A DNA stretch of 64,000 nt. Source: Amycolatopsis bartoniae. GTDB taxonomy: Bacteria; Actinomycetota; Actinomycetes; Mycobacteriales; Pseudonocardiaceae. The position numbers and the translations under genes were made by a program. Below the pieces are notes generated by a model, which was given only the letters and a program-made list of their open reading frames with translations, made no database searches and was not told the origin of the DNA. The DNA lies in NCBI RefSeq assembly GCF_014191255.1, contig NZ_JACHWH010000007.1, positions 62,001-126,000 of the forward strand, read 5' to 3'. Position 1 is the first letter of the stretch. Each line of letters starts with the position of its first letter. Below, in pieces: positions 50,623 through 59,490 of the stretch.

Positions 50623-52287
50623 TCAGGCGGGCACGTGCCACACCTGCGTGAACAAACCGTTGCAGTCGTAGATCTGCAGCTGCGTGCCGTCCGCGGTCTG
50701 CGCCGCCGGGTCGTCCAGGCAGCGACCCGACTGCGGGTTGTAGAGCGACCCGTCGGCGCGGGCCTGCCACTGCTGGGCGCCCGTGCCCAGGCAGTCGCGA
50801 AGCTCCACTTTGGACGAGTTGGCGGTGCCGCCGTTCACGACGTTGAGGCACTTGTCGTAGGCGCGGACCGTGCCGTCGGTCTCCAGCGACCACTGCTGAC
50901 CGGTGGCGACACCGCAGGTGTAGAGCTGCACCGCGTTGCCGTTGACCGACGTGTTGGTGTTGACGTCGACGCATTTGCCCGTGTCACCGGGGCCGGTGAT
51001 GGTGCCCTGCGCGTTCGGCAGCGTCGCCGTGCCGAAGTCAGTCTCGCACTTGCCCGTGGCCAGATGCGTGCCCGCCAGCATGAGGAACGTGTTCCCGGAC
51101 GCCGCGGCGAGCAGCGGTGAGCTGTACCCCGCGCACGCCGTCTCCCCCGCGTCGTAACCGCCGGTGGGCGCCGTCGTGACCGGGGTGGTGATCTCCTGCC
51201 AGGCACCGGAGCCGAGGTTCCGGTTCACGAACAGCACATGCCCGTCCTCCCGCTGGATCGCGAGCGAGCCGTCGGTGCCCGCGACCACCCGTTGCCCGGA
51301 CGCGATGAGTGTCCCGTTGGGACCGCCCGCCGGCGACCACGTCAGATACGGCGTGTGGAGCAGGAACCGGTGGTCGCTGGTCTCGATGCGGGTGCCGAGG
51401 CTGCCCGGGTTCCACGACTCGGCGTCGGACGAGGTCTTGAGATAGACGTCGCACGCCTGGTCCGGGTCGGCACCGGCCTTGCAGTCCTCGTACGTCATCG
51501 CGTAGGTGCCGTTGGGCAGCGCGACCACCGTGGTCATGCCGGGCCGGTCGACGCCGTTCTGCAGTGCGACGTCGTAGACCTCGCCGCCCCAGGTGAGGCC
51601 GCCGTCGGTGGAGACGGTGTGCGCGAGGACCTGGGCGTAGTTGTTCGCCGACGGGCGTTCGTCGGAGTAGTAGCAGATCAGCCCGTGGCCGGTGACCATG
51701 AACTCCGGTTCCCAGATGCCGTGGCCGATCGTGTTGGCCGTGCCCGACTCCGCGGCACACGAGCTGCGGTAGGTCCAGTGCGCGCCCTGGTCGGTGGAGA
51801 CGAACACCTCGACGGCCTGCTGCGTGTAGTCCCCGTGGTTCCACGCGGTGCCCGCGGCGAGCAGCGTGCCCGCCGGGAGCGAGCCTTCGGCCTGCGGGAG
51901 TTCGTAGAGTGTCGGGCCGTCGAGGTCCCAGCCGTGCTGGGTGTCGGTGACCGTGCCGATCGGCGCGGAGGTCCAGGTGACGCCGTTGTCGGTGGAGCGG
52001 TAGACCGGGAAGTTCGCCTTCGCCACACCCGTGCCGGAGTGGGAGAACGTGGCCAGCAGCGTGCCGTTGGCGCTGCCGCTGTGTTCGAGGCGGATCACGC
52101 GCGGGTAGCTCGCGTCCTCCGTGGACCCGCTCGCGGTGCTCGGGCGGTAGAGGACGCCGCCGGACGTCGTGGCCGCGCCGGCGGTGGCGGCCGGAACGGC
52201 GACGGCGGCGGTCAACAGGGCGGCGGCGAACAGCGCGCCGCGCCGTTTACGAGAGTGGTGACGGAAAGCCTGGGGACCAGGGGCCAT
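50623..52287 (-). CDS. secreted Asp-box (sialidase-like) hydrolase with C-terminal ricin-type lectin
   Basis: A 554-residue exported protein. Signal peptide residues ~15-40. The beta-propeller (residues ~45-395) has three Asp boxes: STDNGVTW, STDQGAHW and STDGGLTW. The C-terminal ~125 residues are a ricin B/CBM13 trefoil with three Q-x-W repeats (GQQWS, AQQWQ, TQVWH) for carbohydrate binding. The propeller resembles sialidase/GH33-related and other exo-glycosidase families; I cannot confirm the sialidase arginine triad, so 'sialidase' is tentative. The ATG at 52287 has GTGAGG ahead. A LacI-type operator lies 175 bp upstream, linking it to the convergent sugar-import operon. Confidence 0.82.
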   Translation of the reverse strand: MAPGPQAFRHHSRKRRGALFAAALLTAAVAVPAATAGAATTSGGVLYRPSTASGSTEDASYPRVIRLEHSGSANGTLLATFSHSGTGVAKANFPVYRSTDNGVTWTSAPIGTVTDTQHGWDLDGPTLYELPQAEGSLPAGTLLAAGTAWNHGDYTQQAVEVFVSTDQGAHWTYRSSCAAESGTANTIGHGIWEPEFMVTGHGLICYYSDERPSANNYAQVLAHTVSTDGGLTWGGEVYDVALQNGVDRPGMTTVVALPNGTYAMTYEDCKAGADPDQACDVYLKTSSDAESWNPGSLGTRIETSDHRFLLHTPYLTWSPAGGPNGTLIASGQRVVAGTDGSLAIQREDGHVLFVNRNLGSGAWQEITTPVTTAPTGGYDAGETACAGYSSPLLAAASGNTFLMLAGTHLATGKCETDFGTATLPNAQGTITGPGDTGKCVDVNTNTSVNGNAVQLYTCGVATGQQWSLETDGTVRAYDKCLNVVNGGTANSSKVELRDCLGTGAQQWQARADGSLYNPQSGRCLDDPAAQTADGTQLQIYDCNGLFTQVWHVPA

Positions 52288-52461
52288 GGACCTCACTCCT
52301 CGGACAGGACGGCACCGCGACCCCGGACAGCTCGCTCGCCGTCCCGCTGAACCCGTCCGAGCACCCGGCCCCGCCCGGCGCCTGCTTGCCGCAGGGAAGG
52401 GCCGCTGGCTCCGGTACTCAACGCGGCCACTTTGCCATCGTTTGAAAAGAGCGTACTGCCG

Positions 52462-52480
52462 ATTTGCACACGTTGCAAGA
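52462..52480. promoter_or_regulatory. third LacI-type operator, upstream of the Asp-box hydrolase
   Basis: On the minus strand this reads TCTTGCAACGTGTGCAAAT, matching the core TTGCAACGTG-GCAA of the two sites at 45240-45288. It lies in the 198-bp gap before the secreted hydrolase gene. Confidence 0.65.
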
Positions 52481-52485
52481 ACCGG

Positions 52486-53271
52486 TCAGACGTCCCTGGC
52501 ACGGAAGGCGGCGTGACCCACGACGGTGACGACCACCGCCGCCACGAGGAGGATGACGAGACCCGACCCCGGCGAGACCGCGCCCTCGACCGGGACCACG
52601 GTGTACGCGGCCTGCCCCGCGGTGATCGGCCAGTACCGGCCGAACGCGTCGCCCACCGCCCCAGGCAGTCCCGGAGCCAGCGCGGGCACGAGCAGGAGCG
52701 CGCCGACGAGGACGGCGAGACTGCCGGTGCTCGACCGGGTCAGCACCCCGACCGCCACTCCGATGAGCGCGACGAACGTCAGGTACAGCGTGGCGCCGAC
52801 GAGCGCACCGAAGACACCGGGCTGGCCGAGACCGGCGGCGGGCAGACCGGCGCCCTTGACGCTCACCTGCACGACGGTGAAGCTGATTACCGTCGTGAGC
52901 AGGCTCGTGACGAACGCGATCGCCGCCACGACGAGCGTCTTCGCCACCAGCAGGCGCGAGCGCGCCGGTACCACCGCGAGGCTGCTGCCGATCAGCCCGC
53001 TGGCGTACTCGGGCGTGACGCTGAACGCGCCGAGCATCCCGATGACGAGCTGCGCGAAGAGGAAACCCTTGAGGCTGCCCGCGGTCGGGTCCCAGCCGGG
53101 CGGCACCTGCGACGCCGGCACGCCGAGCAGGTCGGACATGCCGAGCACGCTGAGCGCGACGCCCGAGAAGACGGCGCTGGCGACGAGGATCCAGGTGCTG
53201 CGGACACTGCGCAGCTTCGTCCATTCGGACCGGATCGTGTTCCTGCTGGGAATCACGGCAAGGAGCTTCAT
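52486..53271 (-). CDS. ABC-2 type exporter permease
   Basis: A 261-residue membrane protein with about six transmembrane segments and the ABC-2 layout: an N-terminal amphipathic stretch (IRSEWTKLRSVRSTWILVA), GMLGAFSVTPEYASGLIGSSLAVVPARSRLLVAKT, and a final hydrophobic helix. It is the partner of the ATPase that overlaps its start by 4 bp (ATGA). Substrates of this family include antibiotics and lipids; none can be assigned here. Confidence 0.9.
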   Translation of the reverse strand: MKLLAVIPSRNTIRSEWTKLRSVRSTWILVASAVFSGVALSVLGMSDLLGVPASQVPPGWDPTAGSLKGFLFAQLVIGMLGAFSVTPEYASGLIGSSLAVVPARSRLLVAKTLVVAAIAFVTSLLTTVISFTVVQVSVKGAGLPAAGLGQPGVFGALVGATLYLTFVALIGVAVGVLTRSSTGSLAVLVGALLLVPALAPGLPGAVGDAFGRYWPITAGQAAYTVVPVEGAVSPGSGLVILLVAAVVVTVVGHAAFRARDV

Positions 53272-54200
53272 GCGGCCCGGCTTTCGTACTCGGTGACGTC
53301 GTGGGTGAGCCGGAGGAACACGTCCTCCAGTGACTCGCGGACGCGGGTCAGCTCGTCCAGGACGATCCCCTCGGCCGCGGCGATCTTGCCGACGACGGCG
53401 GTGTCGGCACCGGTGACCAGGAAGTTGCCGTGGTCACCGCGCTCGAACGCGGCACCGGCCCGCTCCAGCGCCCGCGCGAGGTTCTGGGGCGCCGGCGAGG
53501 AGACCGTGACGACCTGCGTGGTGTGGGTCCGCACGAACTCCTCCAGCGTGGCCTCGGCGACGAGCCTGCCCTGGCCGATCACCACGAGATCGTCCGCGGT
53601 CAGCTCCATCTCGGACATCAGGTGGCTGGAGAACAGGATGGTGCGCCCCTCGGCCGCCAGGTTCCGCATCAGGGTGCGCGCCCACCGGATGCCTTCGGGG
53701 TCCAGGCCGTTCAGCGGCTCGTCGAACACCAGCACCCCGGGGTCGCCGAGCAGGGCCGTCGCGATGCCCAGGCGCTGGTTCATCCCCAGCGAGAACTCCC
53801 CCGCCCGGCGGGAGGCCGCGGCGGTCAGGCCGACGAGGTCCAGCACCTCCTCGACCCGCTTCCGGCCCAGCCCCGCGGTCTGCGCGAACGCGAGGAGGTG
53901 GTCGGACGCCGTGCGCTGGGGGTGGACGGCCCGCGCGTCCAGCAGCGCGCCGATGGTGTGCACCGGGTCGTCGAGCTCGGTGATGGCCCGGCCGCCGATC
54001 GTGATGGTGCCCCGGGTGGGCCTGACCAGCCCCAGGAGCATGCGCATGGTGGTGCTCTTGCCCGCTCCGTTGGGCCCGAGGAACCCGGTGATCACCCCCG
54101 GGCGCGCGGTGAAGGACAGGTCGTCGACCACGACCTTGTTCCCGTACCGCTTGGTGAGACCGCGCGCCCGGATACCGGCGCCTGACTGGGATTTCGTCAC
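53268..54200 (-). CDS. ABC exporter ATPase (DrrA-like)
   Basis: A 310-residue ATPase: Walker A GPNGAGKST, Q-loop region, signature FSLGMNQRLGIATALL, Walker B VLVFDEPLNGLDPEG and switch His in LFSSHLMSEM. The C-terminal ~90 residues form the accessory domain of DrrA/BcrA-type exporters. The GTG at 54200 lies 23 bp from the palindrome at 54223-54240. It forms an exporter with the following permease and is controlled, by inference, by the upstream tetR. Confidence 0.93.
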   Translation of the reverse strand: MTKSQSGAGIRARGLTKRYGNKVVVDDLSFTARPGVITGFLGPNGAGKSTTMRMLLGLVRPTRGTITIGGRAITELDDPVHTIGALLDARAVHPQRTASDHLLAFAQTAGLGRKRVEEVLDLVGLTAAASRRAGEFSLGMNQRLGIATALLGDPGVLVFDEPLNGLDPEGIRWARTLMRNLAAEGRTILFSSHLMSEMELTADDLVVIGQGRLVAEATLEEFVRTHTTQVVTVSSPAPQNLARALERAGAAFERGDHGNFLVTGADTAVVGKIAAAEGIVLDELTRVRESLEDVFLRLTHDVTEYESRAA

Positions 54201-54222
54201 GTGCGCTCCCTTCTCGCAAAAA

Positions 54223-54240
54223 CCACACTACACGGTGTGG
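54223..54240. promoter_or_regulatory. putative TetR operator before the ABC exporter
   Basis: CCACAC-TACACG-GTGTGG is a perfect 6-6-6 inverted repeat in the 69-bp gap between the tetR stop and the ATPase start. Confidence 0.62.
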
Positions 54241-54269
54241 ATTTCTGCGGAGCGCCGTCGCGAGGGCGA

Positions 54270-54890
54270 TCAGCGGTAGGCGCGCAGGAACGCGTCGACC
54301 CCGGCGGTGATGGTCGCCAGGGGCTCAGCCGGGTCGGCGCCGTCGAACGCGTCGAGCGCGAGGCTGATCGTCAAAGCCGTGTAGTGCCGCGCGGCGAGGC
54401 GGTGGTCCTCGGTGCGGATCTCACCGCCGGCGGCCAGCGCGGCGAAGCGCTCTTCGAGCATCCGCTCGGGCCGGTCGCGGGCGTCCTCGCTCAGCCGGGG
54501 CACCGACGACTGCCGCGAGGTCAGCCGCTGGAAGGTCAGGTAGTCGGGCGACGGAAACGCCTCGGTGACGACCCGTTTCCCGAAGGCCGTCAACGCCTCG
54601 CGCAGGTCGCGTCCCGGCGGCAGCTCCTCCTCGATCGCGACGCGGATGGTCTCGGTCAGCGCGTCGTTGACGCGTTCGAGCACCCGCAGGAAGATCGCTT
54701 CCTTCTCGCCGAAGTGGTCGTAGACGGTGCGCTTGGAGACCTGCGCGCGGGCCGCGATCGCGTCGACGCTCACCCGTTCGTAGCCGTCGGCGACGAACAG
54801 CGCCTCCGCCGCGTCCAGGATCGCGGCCTTCTTGAGTTCGGATCGCCTGCGGCGTCCGGGAGTCTGCACCGGCGCGACAGCCCTCGACAT
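54270..54890 (-). CDS. TetR-family regulator of the ABC exporter (predicted)
   Basis: A 206-residue TetR protein: basic N-terminal arm (PGRRRRSELKKAAILDAAEALF), recognition helix in VDAIAARAQVSKRTVYDHFGEKEAIF, and a C-terminal domain of the TetR_C_7/AefR-like kind (SPDYLTFQRLTSRQSSVPRLSEDARDR). It is upstream of, and in line with, the exporter genes, a common arrangement for self-resistance or multidrug efflux. Confidence 0.9.
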   Translation of the reverse strand: MSRAVAPVQTPGRRRRSELKKAAILDAAEALFVADGYERVSVDAIAARAQVSKRTVYDHFGEKEAIFLRVLERVNDALTETIRVAIEEELPPGRDLREALTAFGKRVVTEAFPSPDYLTFQRLTSRQSSVPRLSEDARDRPERMLEERFAALAAGGEIRTEDHRLAARHYTALTISLALDAFDGADPAEPLATITAGVDAFLRAYR

Positions 54891-54904
54891 CCGCTCAGCC
54901 TACG

Positions 54905-56299
54905 TCAGGTGCCCGTGACGGGCCGCCCGCCGATGCTCACCCGGCGCAGTTCGAGGTCGCGGACGTACTCGGCGACGTTCGTCCCGGACATCGACGCGAT
55001 CGTGACGTCGGTCAGCGCCACCCGCCCGATCGGGTCCTCCGGATAGCCGGCCATCTGCCAGCCCTGCTCGCACGCCTGCACCGTCCACTCGCTCAGGTTG
55101 ATGTCCGTGACCGTGGGCGGGTACTCCCCGGTGTCGCCTTCCCCGTAGCTGTAGTCGACGAGCAGCACGGGGCCGCCGATCGTGCCGGCGGTGATCCGTC
55201 CCAAGTGGACGTTCTCGACGTACCCGCCACGCACCGAGTTCGTCTTGATGCGGTGGCCGCTGCGCAGGTTGGGGCTGTTCATGGTCAGGTCGCGGGCGTA
55301 GACGTCGCGCACGCCACCGGTCATCTCGCTGCCGATGGTGACCCCGCCGTGGCCGTCGGCGAAGCTGCTGCGCTCGATCAGGACGTCGCGGCAGGGCACG
55401 TTCACCCGCCTGCCGTCGGTGTTGCGGCCCGCCTTGATCGCGATGCAGTCGTCGCCGGTGTCGAACGAGCAGCCGGTGACGACCACGCCGTCGCACGACT
55501 CGGGGTCGCACCCGTCGGTGTTGGGCCCGGAGGAGGCGACGGTGACCCCGTCCACGACGACGTTCCGGCACAGCACGGGGTTGAGGTGCCACGCGGGGCT
55601 GTTGCGGAACGTGACCCCTTCGATCAGCACGGTGTCGCACCGGTAGGGCTGCACGAAGAGCGGCCGGAAGTGGAAGCCGGGACCGAAAACCCGTTGCGGC
55701 ACGGGCACTCCGGCGTTCGCCTGCGCCTCCAGCACGGCGAACTCCTGGTCGCTCGGCGTCTTCCAGTCCCACCAGTGCGTCGCGTCGGCCTGGCCGTCCA
55801 GCTCCCCGGCGCCGGTGATGGCGATGTTGCGCTGCCCGAAGGCGTAGACCAGCGGCGAATAGTTCATGAACTCGATGCCCTGCCAGCGGGTGTACACCAC
55901 GGGCAGGTAGGCGGCCGGGTCGGTGCTGAACAGGATCCGGCTGCCCTGTTCGAGGTGCAGGTCGACGTTGCTGAGCAGGTGGATCGCGCCGGTCGCGTAG
56001 TTCCCGGGCGGCACGAGGACATGCCCGCCACCCGCCCGGTGGCACGCCTCGATCGCGTGCCGGAACGCCGTCGTGCAGTCGGTGCGCCCGTCCCCGGCGG
56101 CCCCGAAGTCCGTGACGCGGAACCACCTCGCGGGAAACCACGGGCGGCGTGTGGTGGCCAGCACCCGTGCGGCTCCGGCGTCCAGCGCCGGGCGCGGATC
56201 GGCCGCGGCCACGCCACCGCGGGCAGCGAGGGCGAGCACACCACCGCCCAGCAGCGACGCGCGCAGCAGGCCGCGACGGGTCAGTTCTCCGCTCACCAT
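54905..56299 (-). CDS. Tat-exported GH28 family enzyme (polygalacturonase-like)
   Basis: A 464-residue GH28 right-handed beta-helix. The leader LTRRGLLRASLLGGGVLALAARGG is a Tat signal. The domain opens VTDFGAAGDGRTDCTTAFRHAIEAC and carries the four GH28 active-site motifs: NTDG in SGPNTDGCDP, GDDC in DTGDDCIAI, GHG in FADGHGGVTIGSE and RIK in HRIKTNS. GGAGG precedes the ATG at 56299. Family activities include polygalacturonase, exo-polygalacturonosidase and rhamnogalacturonase. It fits the plant-polysaccharide theme of the window but has no dedicated transporter beside it. Confidence 0.93.
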   Translation of the reverse strand: MVSGELTRRGLLRASLLGGGVLALAARGGVAAADPRPALDAGAARVLATTRRPWFPARWFRVTDFGAAGDGRTDCTTAFRHAIEACHRAGGGHVLVPPGNYATGAIHLLSNVDLHLEQGSRILFSTDPAAYLPVVYTRWQGIEFMNYSPLVYAFGQRNIAITGAGELDGQADATHWWDWKTPSDQEFAVLEAQANAGVPVPQRVFGPGFHFRPLFVQPYRCDTVLIEGVTFRNSPAWHLNPVLCRNVVVDGVTVASSGPNTDGCDPESCDGVVVTGCSFDTGDDCIAIKAGRNTDGRRVNVPCRDVLIERSSFADGHGGVTIGSEMTGGVRDVYARDLTMNSPNLRSGHRIKTNSVRGGYVENVHLGRITAGTIGGPVLLVDYSYGEGDTGEYPPTVTDINLSEWTVQACEQGWQMAGYPEDPIGRVALTDVTIASMSGTNVAEYVRDLELRRVSIGGRPVTGT

Positions 56300-56434
56300 G
56301 GCTACCTCCACGGCGTCCGGCTTCCTTGCCCAGTCCGGAAAGACTAGGTTCGCGCCGCGTCCGGGGCAACGTCCGTTCGTCGGTTTCCGCGCCGGGTCTT
56401 GACGAACGGCCCGGCACAGGACTTCAGTGAGGCG

Positions 56435-57997
56435 ATGCGCCTCGCCCAGTTCTTGTGCGCCCTGTGCCTGCTCCTCGCTCCCCTGACGGTGCCGGCACCG
56501 GCACTCGCGGCCGCGCCGGACACCGCGTTCGACCTCGACGCCGCCACGATCCCCAGCCTGCAGCGGATGATGGGCTCCGGCTCGCTCACCTCGGTGCGCC
56601 TGACCGGCCGCTACCTCGCGCGCATCCGGTCGGTCGACCCGAAGGTGCACGCCGTGCTCTCGGTCGATCCGACGGCACTGGCCCAGGCGGCGGCGAGCGA
56701 CCTGCGGTGGCGGCTCGGCCGCACGCGCGGCCCCCTCGACGGGATTCCGGTGCTGCTCAAGGACAACATCGACACCCGCGGCCTCGAAACCACCGCGGGC
56801 TCGCGGGCGTTGCTGGCGCGGCCGCCGGCGCAGGACGCCTCACTGGTGACCCGGCTGCGTGCGGCCGGCGCGGTGGTCCTCGGCAAGACGAACCTGTCGG
56901 AGTGGGCCAACTACCGCTCCACCAACTCCACGTCGGGCTGGTCCGGCGTCGGGCTGCAGACCGCCAACCCGTACGTGCTGGACCGGAACCCGTGCGGCTC
57001 GTCGTCCGGCTCGGGCGTCGCCGTCGCGGCGTCGCTGGCGCAGGTCGCCGTGGGCACCGAGACCGACGGTTCGATCGTGTGCCCGGCCGGCGCGAACGGG
57101 GTGGTGGGCCTGAAACCGTCGCTGGGCCTGGTCAGCCGGACGGGCGTGGTCCCCATCTCGGCCGAGCAGGACACGGCCGGGCCGATGGCGCGGCACGCGG
57201 TCGACGCCGCCATCCTGCTCTCGGCGCTGCAGGGCCGAGACCCGGCCGATGCCGCGACCCTGAGCTACCCGCAGGGCCAGCCCACGGACTACGCGCGGCT
57301 GCTCGCCCCGGACGCGCTCCGCGGGGCGCGGATCGGCGTGTGGCGCCAGGCCGGGATCGACCCGGCCGTCGACGCGACGGTGCAGCACTCGGTGGACGTG
57401 CTGCGGGCGCGGGGCGCGACGGTGGTCGACGTGGACCTGCCGTACCAGGACCAGATCGGCGCCGCGGAGAACGCCGCGCTGCTCAGCGAGTTCGCCCGCG
57501 ACCTCCCGGCCTACCTCGCGCACCGCCCGGCCGCGCCGCAGACGATCGCCGGGCTCGTCGCCTTCGACCGGCGGGACCCGGTGGAGCTCAGCAGGTTCGG
57601 GCAGGAACTGTTCGAGCAGGCCCTCACCGCGCCGCCCACCACCGACCCCACCTACCTGCGCAACCGCGCGACGGCGACCACGCTGGCGCGGCAATCCATC
57701 GACGACACCCTCGCCGCACAGCACCTCGATGCGATCGTCTCGCCCACCAACGGCCCGGCGTGGGTCACCACCTACGGCCGGGGCGACGTCGGCTACGAAC
57801 TGGGCTCCTCCACCCCGGCGGCGGTCGCGGGCTACCCGGACGCCAGCGTCCCGGCCGGTTACGCGGGCGAGCTGCCGCTGGGAATCTCGTTCTTCGCCGG
57901 CCGCTGGTCCGACGCCCGGGTGCTGTCCCTGGCCGCCGCCTTCGAACACGCCGATCCGGTCCGCCACGCCCCACAGTTCCTTCCCACGGTCGGTTGA
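56435..57997 (+). CDS. secreted amidase-signature hydrolase
   Basis: A 520-residue extracytoplasmic amidase of the amidase-signature family. The signal peptide is residues ~1-26 (ends A-L-A-A-A). The Ser-cisSer-Lys triad is in place: Lys109 in VLLKDNIDT, cis-Ser about 189 in CGSSSGSG and Ser213 in TETDGSIVCPAG. The ATG at 56435 is preferred to a TTG at 56399 because the leader begins there. Secreted members from actinomycetes include peptide amidases acting on C-terminal amides. It is divergent from the GH28 gene. Confidence 0.92.
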   Translation: MRLAQFLCALCLLLAPLTVPAPALAAAPDTAFDLDAATIPSLQRMMGSGSLTSVRLTGRYLARIRSVDPKVHAVLSVDPTALAQAAASDLRWRLGRTRGPLDGIPVLLKDNIDTRGLETTAGSRALLARPPAQDASLVTRLRAAGAVVLGKTNLSEWANYRSTNSTSGWSGVGLQTANPYVLDRNPCGSSSGSGVAVAASLAQVAVGTETDGSIVCPAGANGVVGLKPSLGLVSRTGVVPISAEQDTAGPMARHAVDAAILLSALQGRDPADAATLSYPQGQPTDYARLLAPDALRGARIGVWRQAGIDPAVDATVQHSVDVLRARGATVVDVDLPYQDQIGAAENAALLSEFARDLPAYLAHRPAAPQTIAGLVAFDRRDPVELSRFGQELFEQALTAPPTTDPTYLRNRATATTLARQSIDDTLAAQHLDAIVSPTNGPAWVTTYGRGDVGYELGSSTPAAVAGYPDASVPAGYAGELPLGISFFAGRWSDARVLSLAAAFEHADPVRHAPQFLPTVG

Positions 57998-58284
57998 GGG
58001 TCAGGGACTGTTTCAGACGTGGCTTGCGGGCCGGTGCGGGTAGCGGCCCCTCCCGCCAGCCCACCGCCACCCTCAACGGGCACGCTTCGCGTGGCTGGTT
58101 CACTCAGGCGGCCCCTCGCTCCGGGATCGCCTCCTCATGACCGCCAGGTCACCACGGAGGCGCTGTCCTCGCGAGGAACCACCTCAGAACCCGCGGCGGT
58201 GCCAGGTGACGGCCCACGGCAAGCGGCTCCGCCGCTTAGGAAACACAAGCTAGCTGCGCTCGCTCCACCTTTCCGGGAGGACCC
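57998..58284. other. 287-bp intergenic region with a small hairpin
   Basis: No gene is supported here. The only structure seen is AAGCGGC-TCC-GCCGCTT (58221-58237), a perfect 7-bp hairpin about 50 bp before the P450 start; it could be a terminator for the amidase transcript or a leader structure of the P450 mRNA. Confidence 0.45.
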
Positions 58285-59478
58285 ATGACGGAGCAACCCC
58301 GCTACCCGATGCGCCGCCGCTGCCCGTTCGACCCGCCGCCTGAGCTGGCGCGCCTGCAGGCGGCCGAGCCGGTGTCGCGGGTCCGGCTGTGGGACGGCAG
58401 CACGCCGTGGCTGGTCACCCGGTACGACGACGTGCGCGAGATGCTGCGTGACCCGCGGGTGAGCGCCGACACGGACCGGCCCGGCTACCCCTTTCCCACG
58501 CCGAGCATGGCCGCCTCCCGTGGCGAGCTGAAGACGTTCATGCGGCGTGACGGGGCCGAGCACAGCGCGGGCCGCCGCCCCCTCGTCCCGCACTTCACCG
58601 CCCGGCAGGCCGAGACGCTGCGGCCCGGGATCCAGCGGATCGCCGACGAGCTGACCGATCACCTGCTCGCCGGTCCCCGGCCCGCCGATCTCGTCGAGTC
58701 CTTCGCGCTGCCGGTGTCCTCGCTGGTGATCTGCGAACTCCTCGGCGTGCCCTACGCCGACCGCGCGTTCTTCCACCGCACCGGCCGCTCGATGGTCTCC
58801 CCCGCCGTCACCCCCGCGGAGTCCGTCGCCGCCGCCCGGGAGTTGATGGCCTACCTGGACGACCTGGTGGCACGGAAAACCGCGGGGCCGGGGGACGACC
58901 TGCTCGGCAGGCTCGCCGCGGAATGGCTCGCCCCGGGAAGGATGACCCGGCGGGAGATCGCGGAAATGGGGCAGCTGCTGCTGATCGCCGGCTACGAGAC
59001 CACCGCGAACATGATCGCGCTGGGCGTCGTCGCCCTGCTCGAACACCCCGCGCAGCTGGCCCGGCTGCGCGAGGACCCCGGGCTGCTCCCCGGCGCCGTC
59101 GAGGAGCTGCTGCGCTACCTCTCGATCGTCCACATCGGACGGCGCCGGACCGCCACCGCGGACCTCGTGGTGGGCGGGCGGCGAATCCGCGAGGGCGAGG
59201 GGATGATCGCCGCGACCGACATTGCCGATCGCGACGAATCCGTGTACTCCCAGCCGGACGTGCTCGACCTGCGCCGCGCACCCCGGCACCACCTGGCCTT
59301 CGGCTCCGGCCCGCACCAGTGCCTCGGCCAGGCGCTCGCCAGAGTCGAACTGCAGGTCGTCTACGGCACGCTCCTGCGGCGCGTGCCGGCCCTCGCCCTC
59401 GCCGTGCCCGCGGACCAGTTGCGCTACAAGGACGAAATGGTCGTCTACGGCGTGCACGAACTGCCCGTCACGTGGTGA
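58285..59478 (+). CDS. cytochrome P450
   Basis: A 397-residue soluble bacterial P450. The I-helix has AGYETT (Glu in place of the more common Asp/His before the Thr pair), the K-helix has EELLR, and the haem loop reads FGSGPHQCLGQALAR with the thiolate Cys. The N-terminus RRRCPFDPPPEL is typical of the CYP105/CYP107 type. GGGAGG precedes the ATG at 58285. No ferredoxin gene is adjacent. It is convergent with, and 12 bp from, the GAPDH gene of the flavin-monooxygenase operon, and could tailor the same product. Confidence 0.95.
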   Translation: MTEQPRYPMRRRCPFDPPPELARLQAAEPVSRVRLWDGSTPWLVTRYDDVREMLRDPRVSADTDRPGYPFPTPSMAASRGELKTFMRRDGAEHSAGRRPLVPHFTARQAETLRPGIQRIADELTDHLLAGPRPADLVESFALPVSSLVICELLGVPYADRAFFHRTGRSMVSPAVTPAESVAAARELMAYLDDLVARKTAGPGDDLLGRLAAEWLAPGRMTRREIAEMGQLLLIAGYETTANMIALGVVALLEHPAQLARLREDPGLLPGAVEELLRYLSIVHIGRRRTATADLVVGGRRIREGEGMIAATDIADRDESVYSQPDVLDLRRAPRHHLAFGSGPHQCLGQALARVELQVVYGTLLRRVPALALAVPADQLRYKDEMVVYGVHELPVTW

Positions 59479-59490
59479 CGGGCGAGCCCG

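Noticed and set aside
46748..50974. 1408-codon minus-strand open frame across the sugar ABC operon and GH2 gene
   Set aside because: Arg/His/Gln-rich repetitive translation that covers three convincing genes; a product of skewed third-position GC.
50623..52287. Firm annotation as GH33 sialidase
   Set aside because: Asp boxes occur in several propeller families and I could not place the arginine triad and Tyr/Glu pair with confidence, so only 'sialidase-like' is claimed.
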